DNA of 64,000 nucleotides from Bugula neritina (lineage: Eukaryota; Bryozoa; Gymnolaemata; Cheilostomatida; Bugulidae): assembly GCA_964035545.1 (NCBI GenBank), contig OZ037766.1, positions 19,309,581 to 19,373,580 of the forward strand, in the 5' to 3' direction. A program made the position numbers and the translations under genes. Below the pieces are notes generated by a model. It did no database searches. It saw only the letters and a list, made by a program, of their open reading frames with translations, and was not told where the DNA came from. Of the stretch, positions 55,501 through 64,000 are shown piece by piece. Position 1 is the first letter of the stretch, and each line of letters starts with the position of its first letter.

Positions 55501-58475
55501 GGTTCTTTCACTCTACACCTAGAAATGATCTCCAAACTGACCCTGCATTTAGCATCTCAGTAGCACATTGCATGTTTCCAAAAGCAGGTTAGTTATACAA
55601 CATTAATTTTCAGCAGACTACCCTAGTTCCATTATTATACTTTTGTCTACAAATAAACAAGGCCTACTTTAAATTATTCATTTCTGTTGCACAGTGTCTG
55701 AATTGTTTTATATGTTGCAATGCTATGTTTTAGAGCTGTTTCAAACAAACCAACTGTTGTACCTATCAAACCATTTCAAATGCCTAAGCCATACAAAGAG
55801 GTTTTGGAGTTTAAAGTACGAAATATGACTGCACCAAACCGGGTTTGGAATGCCAGCAATGAGAATACGAATCACAAGGGTAAGTATTTAGTATTTGCTC
55901 AACAGCAGCATCTATACTATTTCCACAAGAGATGAACATGAAAGATGTCAGGTATTTAATAATATACTGCGTAAGTTTTAGTTAAGTAGAAACTTCTAAA
56001 GTAGCATATCAGCATTTTTATATAGATTCACCAAAATAATACGTCTATTGTGAAAAATATTTAAATTTTCTAATTGGTACTCTAGTATAGCACTGTGTTT
56101 TTAACAATGTTATGATGTACATCTGCTTACTAAAATTCAAATTGCATAATGAAATAATTGCTAACTTGAGTTAAATATGACAGTGTAACAGTTAAATATG
56201 TTAGCTCTTTTACTATTTACACTCTATATGCTATATTTTACATAGAGTGATGTGCTCATATAGTATCAATTTATAAATACAGGCAACTATGACCCTCAGT
56301 TTAATAGAAAGGGTCTTGGGTCAGGTGATAAACATGCTGAAACAGAGCCGGTGAAGTTCTACTGGGAACTGATGGACAATCAGCCAGAGCACATGCCTGG
56401 ATATGTTGACCCTCTCATAGTTGATGACACTCAGGGAGATTTTGGTGGCAATCCTATCATTCATCCAGAAAGTAGGCATTTTAAGTTACTCTATTATAAT
56501 ACATTCTATGTACTTAATATTTTTCTGAATTACCCAAACTTCTGATATCATAAGAGGTTACACATTTTTCTTAAATTATGAGTTTTACAAATAAATTGAT
56601 GGTAAAAAGTGAATACAACGCAGCCATAAACTATAATATTACCTAAACTTATGCCATTTCAAACTAATCTTAAAATGATTGTTTTGCAAGAAGCGAAATA
56701 GAATAGATATTAAATGTGTTTCCAATTTCCATGCAGTTGCTGAAAATCGTAAATTACACCAACTGTTTTCAAATAATAGAAACATTTTCTTACGTAGAAT
56801 CCCTGTATTCTGACTCCAACTTCTACACTACAAATGACAACACTTACCCAACAATCCCTGAACAAATGAGACTTTGCCGTATGATCGCAGGAATTCTGCA
56901 GGCTCCTGATGCAATGAGATCTAGAGGAGGAAAAATGTTTCATAGGTGTAAGCAAGGTGCGGAGAATTGGTCTAAAGAAGCAATGGGAAAGAAGTTTGAA
57001 CAGCCTTATGATGGCAGTGATGCTGGTGAGTTCGTTGATGAGACAATAGATGTGAGAATAGTTTTGCAGACTGTTGTAAGAGTGTGTGTGCGTGTGTGTG
57101 CGTGTGTGTGCGTGTGTGTGCGTGCGTGCTTATAACTATAATTACAGATCTACTTCATAAACCAATCTTTTTCTGACTTATTACAGAATTAAAACGAGAT
57201 TTTGAGTTATAAAATTAAAAAAAAAAGAACATATTATGCAATTGCATAGTGTAATTAATGAAAATCCTATTAAATTTTTTGGTGCACATATTGGCACAGG
57301 CATTTGTCGGATCGATCTTAAAAAGCAACTGCCATTGTTTGTTATAATCACCAAGTTCAATGAATTAGTTTTATGTGATGGCTATATTCAAGTATTATGG
57401 TTCCATTTATAGTAGCAGCCGCAGAAAAACTCAAACGCTGAAGAGTGTGCTTTTTATATCCAACTCAGCATTTCACCAAGTGATACTAGCTTGTAATGTT
57501 ATGTTGCAGAGTATTTCTATGATGGAAGGCAGCATTGGCCAAGCACAATGAAGGAAAATCTCACGGCTGATGAACTGGAACGACTTGAACACAACACCGA
57601 GAATCTGTCTAAACATGACCTTCTACCTCCTGTAGTAGCTTTTGATATAAACTCAGCCTTAAAGAATAGCAGAAACCATGGCAAAGGTGTGGACTTGTAC
57701 AGGAAAAATGCAGAACGGGCTGAAGAATTCACTATTGACGAGAACAACAGACAAAAACCAACTTATTCTAATAGACTAGATGCGCAGCTAAACCAACAAC
57801 TGCAAAACAAGTTTCAGTCTCCATGGACTGCAGCATGGGGAGGAAATTTAGATAAAGCTTTCGCAGTAGAAGATCCTTATGCTGCTCAGTCTGTGAAAGA
57901 TGAAGTAGATCTGAGAAAAGATAACAACCCTCATGCTTTAGATTATGACCATCACCAGGCTAGTGTTCTTTATATATAAATTTATCATCTATATTATTAT
58001 TAAACTATTATTTCATGAATACTATTAGTAGCTCCTTTCATTTACACATGCTATATGTCTAGTCAAACCAGCTTATTGGTATATTCACATACACTTATAT
58101 ATATAACATATTTTAAATTTCCAATGTTGAAAATAATGTAATATCACTGAGAAACTATATTTTATATTTTTGGTAATATATAACTTGTTGTTTGAACTAT
58201 TTACAGTGATACAGAGCTTTTCATTGCAGGCAACTTTTGGGGTAAAGTATAAAGATGTAGCACCTGTTCATGCACCCAGAGGTCCAAATATTCTAGGGAG
58301 GCATTTCAGTCTTTCATCATCTGCTCTTGATAAAGCTGGGAAGCCTGAACCACGTCTTGTTAAAATGATAGCATTGAGACAGCAAGAAAGACCGACATAT
58401 GACACTTATACATACAAGTGGTGTGCTCCACCTTATTATGGACAAGGTGGGACAACTGTATATGAAAATGAATAA
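49567..58475 (+). CDS. long PDZ protein, synaptopodin-2-like, alternatively spliced
   Basis: Long form exons are 49567-49671, 51457-51608, 54645-54920, 55734-55879, 56283-56471, 56798-57025, 57510-57958 and 58230-58475. They sum to 1791 nt, giving 596 aa. An N-terminal PDZ (residues 3-85) has GGPWGFRLKGGADYACPLQ, SYLAGLMEGDIISKVN and a GDNITLEVIR end. A Ser/Gln-rich linker follows (SPSPRRSLRILTRSNSTGN). Two copies of a basic motif then resemble those in synaptopodin-2 and Zasp-type Z-disc proteins: RSRGGKMFHRCKQGAENW and GKGVDLYRKNAERAEEFTID, followed by FQSPWTAAWGG. It ends YGQGGTTVYENE. Role is probably an actin-linked PDZ scaffold (inference). A terminal exon 55114-55327 (ending HSFFKK, stop) enters in the same phase as 55734 and would make a short form. 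The 57958 donor appears to be GC. Poly(A) signals lie at 58539 and 58551. Confidence 0.8.
50885..51095 (-). repeat. tRNA-derived SINE
   Basis: On the minus strand, GGGAGCAGCTGTGGTCTAC, then GGGGTTAGAGTG (A-box region), a TCTAGTAAGCAC arm and GGATTCGAACCC (a perfect B box). The body ends in TTTTCTCACAGGGATGG and GACTATAAACTT, the tail shared with the copy at 4347. It lies in intron 1 of the long PDZ gene. Confidence 0.8.
52257..52424 (-). repeat. diverged tRNA-derived SINE
   Basis: The minus strand head CAGCTTGGTCTAATGGTTAA and tail GGTTCTTACAGGGATAGAAACTTT relate it to the copies at 4347 and 50885. The middle is different, suggesting a subfamily or a composite. Confidence 0.6.
52820..53051 (+). 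CDS. possible alternative terminal exon of the PDZ gene
   Basis: An open frame of 77 codons follows an AG at 52819 and starts in the phase (one base before a codon) required by the donor at 51608. The peptide (YVKCTQGESLNGMKSVQSY, then STVEWKWNPYKRQFCIDP) looks coding. The acceptor has a weak pyrimidine tract, so it may instead be a relic of something else. Confidence 0.3.
53395..53536. repeat. three tandem copies of a 46-bp unit
   Basis: The unit attatactagtaggttata ... ggaaggtgttt is repeated three times almost without change, with a 2-bp insertion before the third copy. A young minisatellite in an intron of the PDZ gene. Confidence 0.9.
57081..57129. repeat. GTGTGTGTGC microsatellite
   Basis: A GT-rich 10-bp unit repeat with a C every tenth base, just past the donor of exon 56798-57025. 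Confidence 0.85.
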
Positions 58476-58969
58476 ATCTAAAGCTTCATTGCACTTTTGG
58501 TGTATAGCTTTTGAATGTAATTAGCAGTTTTACAATGAAATAAAAACAACAATAAAGGTTGGCCAAGACTCATGTAGATTTTATTGAAAATGGATTCACC
58601 AGTGCCAAGAGCTTTACTGCTCTAATAACTTTCTATGAGACCAGCTTTGACAAGTATAGTTTATGTTTTGCTCGTTACATTTACTAGTTACTATATTTTC
58701 ATCAACTTACAAGAAAAGGCTTTGCTAAAATATTTAGCTTTCAGTATCATTCTACAAAAATTTCAGAACGTCAATCAGCAACAAAAAAAAGAAAAAATCT
58801 TTTGCTACATCCTTACATTTTTCTTAGTTTTATTAAGTGCAGTTTAGCATAAATCAGTTAAAAAGCTTGTAATTCCAAATATACTACTTATGTATTGTAT
58901 ATATGTAGCACATTGAGACAGTGTGTATGTATGTTGCAATTCATATAATAATACTGTGCATTGTTTTAG

Positions 58970-59452
58970 ATTTGATGAGAATCCCTGCTGATGACTGTCA
59001 GTTAAAGTCACAAGAGGGAAAAGTTGGATTCTACAAAGGACCTTTTCAAGCCACCAGATTAACAAACATTGGTGAGATTACATACCACCTACATAGTTGT
59101 ACTTGTGTGAATAAAAATTTAGATACATCTCTTTTGTGATCTAGTCAGCTTTGCAATCATTATAACATCAGTGATGTTGCCTACAGGTTCCCAGTATAAC
59201 TCTACACCATCACTAAGAAGGCCAAGAGACTATATAAAGCCAAGGAAGCCCTATAATGCTAACGATAGGCCACTAGCTGAAAGCTATGTAGGCCCTCCAC
59301 CTACACTCAGACGACCTCAAGACTTCTACCATAGTAGCAATCAGCAAAGAAACTCGAACACCGAGCCTCTCAGTGTGAGGACAACTTTGTGTGCACAGTC
59401 AGGCAGCACAACACCGACATGTTTCCTACAGCAGGGGTTGTCTTCCTTTTGA
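58970..59452 (+). CDS. two further exons, likely an alternative 3' end of the PDZ gene
   Basis: Exon 58970-59071 (acceptor TTTTAG, donor GTGAGA) is phase 1 at both ends and reads LMRIPADDCQLKSQEGKVGF then YKGPFQATRLTNIG. Exon 59187-59452 (acceptor CCTACAG) continues in frame with SQYNSTPSLRRPRDYIKPRK and a Pro/Arg-rich tail to a stop. The phase-1 entry matches the phase-1 donors at 55879, 56471 and 57025 but not the stop-containing exon 58230-58475. They can therefore be an alternative C-terminus or belong to a separate small gene. Confidence 0.55.
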
Positions 59453-61166
59453 AAATTTAATTTTCCAGCTTCTTTAGGTTTGCTGTTCAGCCTTTATTTA
59501 TGCCACAAGCACTAATCTTTTGCGCAAAAATTATATTTGGTGGCTTTTATCAACCATTCAAAGAGTTTTGCCTTTGTCTAATAATTATGGTTTGTTTTTA
59601 CAAGTAAATATTTTCTTACATTTACAAATAGTTCAGCTAATTTATTGCAGCAGAATTTGCTTGCGATGGTAATTTATAGCACTTATACGATGATATATAT
59701 GGAATAAATATAATTTCCCTGCTTTAGCTTGCCCAGTGATGCATGCATAATAATATATAAATAATTAAAATAGCCATAGTATTAAAACTTTACAAAAAGT
59801 GCTTGTTTTAAAAACGCAAGGAAATTTTTTATTGTTCAACTATAATGTGCTACATCCGCAATAAAACGTTGATGATTAAACCTTATCTATTTAGTTATAT
59901 ATTAATTTAATTTTGCAGAGAGTTTTGGCAACAAGTGACAACAGTCTACAAACTACACAACACAGTACAATGTTGAATTATATAAACAAAACAACCATTA
60001 AATTTCAGGAAAGCTTACTAACCAATACTTGAATTAAATTATTATATTATTAAAAAAAGATCTGAATTCATCTTATTATTATATGAAATGCTATTTATAG
60101 TAGTCAACTAACTTCTCACACCAAATATAAGTTGGGTTAATTATCAAGCTAAGGTACCATGAAATCATACAATTTGACAATAAATGTTTATCTAAGGAAA
60201 CACTTATAATTGCAATGCATGAAAGTATATGAGATTGATCTGTCATTATTTGCTAGGTTTTCTTAACCCATTCAATATATTCCAATAAAATATGCAATTA
60301 TCCTTCAGCCTTCACTTTGCATAAACCTATAATTATTGCAGGTGCCCTGTAGTGCACAACAGCATGTAGTTCTATATGTTCAAAGTTTTGTTTAGACAAA
60401 TTTAGAGAAGTTTTTTTTACGATGTTATAGGAAAAAGATTTGTTTCATTATTTACATTATATTGTTTTAAAAATGGTTAGGAGACGTCAGTTTCTTTTAT
60501 ACTTTTTTAGGTTGATTATATTAATAACATAATAAAACTAGTAACTAGTACTATGATTTACTCTTAAAAAATGTGTAAAAGTTACAAACTAGTTTATAGC
60601 GCTTTAACTCAATGATAGCTTCACATTAATGTTACATACTTGAACAAATTGTCACCTGTTATATACATCATATATATTTATTGTCATTTATTTCAACAGG
60701 TCAACTACTTTAGTTAAAATCAGCATATTCATTGAGAGAAACTAACACAAGCTGACAGAAGACTTCATATACCTGTCTTTCAAGTGACAAATAATTTTAG
60801 AATTACTTTAACATAAAATTCAAAGCATTTAAGTTTAAAACATTTAAATAAACATAAGAACTGTATTAAAATGTCCATATATTACCCAAAAATGAACTAG
60901 CCATAGCAAAAATGTTGTCTTTATAAATGAATCACTAAAACTGAATTGAATTTTCACCTTTGAGCAATAACATTATTTCTCTATTAGTGGTAGGTAATGG
61001 TGACTTGTTTACCTACTACAACAAGTGAGATTGCTATTTCAAATTCTTCTCAACTTATCAAGTTTCTACTCAGCCATTTACTCAAAAGCTCTGATGCATG
61101 TATACCTTCACTACAGTCCAATGGAAGTCCGGCTGGTTAATGACAACATCAATAGCTGATAAAAAA
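59453..61166. other. intergenic between convergent genes, nothing coding
   Basis: AT-rich, with several AATAAA-type signals on both strands (for example near 59702 on +). It should contain the 3' UTRs of the PDZ gene's distal end and of bL27m. Confidence 0.5.
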
Positions 61167-62733
61167 TCAAACAAGTGATATTAGCCTAAATCTGTTTTCT
61201 TGCTTAAATGGTAACACATGCACAAAAACTCTCTCAATAACTTCTCCATTTTGTACTCCTGAATATATAGGACTGTCTGGATAAGGGTTTAACTTCTCTT
61301 TTGTAATCAGCACTTTACCATCAACCATTGCATTCAAAGTCATGTTTGTCCCAATTTTTACCTGCAAAATCAATTGTATTAGTAAAAGTCAAAGACACTA
61401 TTTTGATATATCATATGCAATATTTGCTTTTAATTGGTTTGGACAGTGGTGCTCAACTGCATATGGAGCTTTCAAAACTGTAGGCTTTCAAAATGTTCTG
61501 CAAGATAAACTTGAAATTGAAAATGCATTTATTCACTAATACATAGCCTTCGTAAACTCAATAACCATAAAATTGACTTAATCATGCACTTAATAACCAT
61601 AAAGAACCTATAAATGTTGATAATAAAAAAGTATTTCTGTTTCGTCTCTGGAAGACCTATAAGTATTGGATGTAAAAGGTTTAAACTATTGTCTAAGTTT
61701 GTCTCTATTCAAGCTGAGAATAGCATGTAGATTTTAGCATAATTTCTGAAACACTTTATACTTGTTCAATATTACGGATTGGATTTCCCTGTGCTTGCCA
61801 TGAAAAATTAATTCACCTACCAAATGACTGGCAGGTGTAAAGTTCAAGACAGCAGAATAGCTTCAAAGTAATTTTTGCATTTTCACTTTAAGGTCTGGTT
61901 AGCTATGACTTTGTATTTGAAACTTCAAATTACATTAAAATAAAATTTATAAGTACTGCATTTCATGTGTTCTATCCAAGTTTAGTTATAAGTGAACTGA
62001 ATATATCTTATCCCTAGGCATGTTGCATTTGAAAATTACAACAGACCATTTTAGAATATTAGTTAAAATATTAGTAGATGCTTATTTTAATATGCTTTGG
62101 GAGCTGAATTTTATATACTGCTTGAGACAGAACACACGGAATCAATGTTTTTTCATTAATGTTGTAAAATAGAAGGAAAAACCTCTGCTTTCAAATGAAA
62201 TATGATTTGTTAGCTATAACAGTATAATAAAAATGAATGTGGCAATGTAAAAGAGTAGCTTAAATACTGGTACCTATCTTATAGGGGAAAAAGGTAGTAG
62301 GACTTTATTGAAAAATGTAAAATAAATTTTTTACAAAAGCAGCTGTCAGAGGTTAACATCATACTCACATTTTGGCCAGGGTAATATCTCAGCTGCAGTT
62401 GAGTGCAAAGAATAGTTTGTCTTTGAACTTCCTGACCCTCCTCAACCTTTATACCCCTAGGTGTTTTTTTACCTCGTTTTCTATTTTTCGTTGCACCACC
62501 AGCCATCTTGGATGCTGCTCGAGTTTGAAAGGCATCTACAAATATGAAGTGTATAACAAACTTGTTTATCATAGTTTATTTTGATAGTGATAAATAATAT
62601 TTGTAGTAGACGTAAAAAGCAAGCATGAATTGCACAAAAATATAAAAGTGATCATACCTAACATTGGCGATAACTCTTGCTTTAAAAATGGTAGCCCTTT
62701 GCTCAGCAAATGTTTGCTTACTTCAAAATTCAT
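61167..62733 (-). CDS. MRPL27: mitochondrial large-subunit ribosomal protein bL27m, 3 exons
   Basis: A component of the mitochondrial ribosome near the peptidyl transferase centre. Coding exons are 62733-62658, 62535-62369 and 61361-61167, total 438 nt, 145 aa; the human protein is about 148. Borders are GT-AG and phases match. After a mitochondrial-type leader (MNFEVSKHLLSKGLPFLKQE) comes AASKMAGGATKNRKRGKKTP, the conserved start of mature bL27. Then come RQTILCTQLQLRYYPGQNV, which fits the family's RQRG.k.hPG.nV block, and VFVHVLPFKQENRFRLISLV at the C-terminus. The start Met was chosen for length and for the phase-1 donor at 62657. Intron 2 is about 1 kb, with no feature. Confidence 0.92.
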
Positions 62734-63156
62734 TTTTCTACAAATAATAATGCTCAAATAAAATCGAAAGATCACAGGTCAAAAGTAATGCCCAAAACTA
62801 TACAAAGCATTAAAACACACACACGCGCACGCACATTAATGAAGAACACAGCTTTCATCAAAACCTCACATTTTTACAAAGGGTGCTTTAAACTAGTTAG
62901 ATTGCATAACTTTGCCACTTGTCGAAACTGTAGCATACACTACTGAGATCACTGGCAGCTGTAGTGCCTGGCTAACTACTGTTGCTATTTGATTTGGTTT
63001 GAATGTGACCAACTATCTAGAAACAAAAATTCCCACAAGTATCTGGTTGACAATTTTAAAACGTCTCAACCACCTGTATGATAATTTATCAAAATTATTG
63101 CCCATTATTATTGTCTTAAACTTACAGTGTTTTCCTTTTATGAGGATACTTGCATA
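62734..63156. other. upstream of bL27m, no gene seen
   Basis: AT-rich sequence with a short (CA)n stretch near 62816-62831. Probably holds the bL27m promoter. Confidence 0.4.
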
Positions 63157-63544
63157 GACCCTTTTTAGAGGTCCCTGATATCCCCTTTACAATTAAGAGT
63201 TGTGGCCTCCCAAAGTGAATAGGTTGAACCTTTGTATAAAGAGCGAACTCATTAAAATTTAAAGTTTGGCTGCTACTTAAAATGCTAATTATGCTATAGA
63301 ATTGTTCTTTTAGGAGATAGATATTTGGTATAAGCACACATATTAGCAGTTCAAAAAAAATTTTTTAAAATATTTTTCATGGTTAATTTTGACAGAAATA
63401 AAGTTTAAAGCATTTTTGTGGTTTTGGTTACAAGAACCACAAAAATGAGTTCAAGTCTATTTTGCATCACAAATTTAATTTTGGGAGACCACAACTCTCA
63501 ATTGTATGGGGGGGGGGCACATTGGGGACCTTTAAAAAGGGTCC
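63157..63544. mobile_element. MITE-like element with about 60-bp inverted ends
   Basis: The left end (GACCCTTTTTAGAGGTCCC ... AATTAAGAGTTGTGGCCTCC) matches the reverse complement of the right end (GACCCTTTTTAAAGGTCCC ... AATTGAGAGTTGTGGTCTCC). Length is 388 bp with no coding frame. A second small hairpin lies inside at 63411-63447 (13-bp arms). The superfamily is unresolved. Confidence 0.7.
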
Positions 63545-63903
63545 ATTAACCTGAGCCATTAAAATAGGCTTCATAACAATTTGCAGGAGTCTTGCTATTT
63601 ATTGAAAGCTGGGCAACAGTGCATTTTTCTTTAAGAATAGTGTCATGGCACATAATCTTGCAATAAAAGAAACCAAAATCTAAAAGGTGTGTAAATTGAA
63701 GCCAGAGTCTTCAAGTAACTTTAGAAGTTACTGTTTTAACTAAAAATTATGATTTAAGTTGTTTAACAGAAATATAGGTTGATCAATCTGCATTTAGTGA
63801 TACTGCAATAAATATCCAGCTTAGATTTCTTTAGAAATGCCGAGGATTGAAGTCAGAAATTGTATCAGTATTATAGATCTGATTTACGAAAATTTGATCT
63901 TAA

Positions 63904-63904
<1 letters not shown>

Positions 63905-63949
<45 letters not shown>
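63905..63949. repeat. (TA)n microsatellite
   Basis: A pure AT run near the right edge of the window. Confidence 0.9.
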
Positions 63950-63950
<1 letters not shown>

Positions 63951-64000
63951 CAAACACATCTGGTCCTTAAAAGACAGAGGTCTGGATTTCACAATTTCCT

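Overview
The window is nuclear DNA from an animal. The genes are split by spliceosomal introns with GT-AG borders and metazoan phases. The non-coding DNA is strongly AT-rich, and the mobile elements (Penelope-like, non-LTR, Ty3/gypsy, hAT-like MITEs, tRNA-derived SINEs) are those of invertebrate genomes. Exon-intron structures were rebuilt by hand. For each named gene the exon lengths sum to a multiple of three and the protein length is close to that of its family. I cannot place the species. An early-branching or marine invertebrate such as a sponge or cnidarian is plausible, but nothing here proves it.

Layout. 1-983: last exon of an unrecognised + strand gene. 2059-7233 (-): VDAC porin, 8 exons, 281 aa. 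About 7620-11290: a decayed Penelope-like retroelement (reverse transcriptase plus GIY-YIG endonuclease) with hammerhead ribozymes in both terminal repeats and, inside, a 231-bp palindrome carrying two more, one per strand. 12125-16139 (-): a 183-aa PDZ protein. 18115-21450 (-): RACK1, 316 aa, with a C/D-box snoRNA candidate in an intron. 24665-29620 (+): PP2A catalytic subunit, 310 aa, with an hAT-type MITE in an intron. 32399-37229 (-): an MZB1/pERp1-like ER protein of 260 aa ending in KDEL, with a perfect ER-stress element (CCAAT-N9-CCACG) upstream and a LINE fragment in intron 1. About 41330-45560: a Ty3/gypsy pol relic on the minus strand, split by a + strand LINE flanked by a 7-bp target duplication. 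49567-59452 (+): a long PDZ gene resembling synaptopodin-2 with several alternative ends. 61167-62733 (-): mitochondrial ribosomal protein bL27m, 145 aa. A MITE and a (TA)n run close the window.

The genes are unrelated housekeeping or structural genes (mitochondrial outer-membrane transport, ribosome scaffold and signalling, phosphatase, ER folding, mitochondrial translation, actin or Z-disc-type PDZ scaffolds), not an operon. The most notable signals are RNA-level and regulatory: four hammerhead ribozymes, an intronic snoRNA in a host gene that also carries snoRNAs in vertebrates, the ERSE at the ER-chaperone gene, a near-perfect 79-nt hairpin, a compact GC-rich multi-hairpin element at 47065-47137, and two PDZ genes with identical intron positions.
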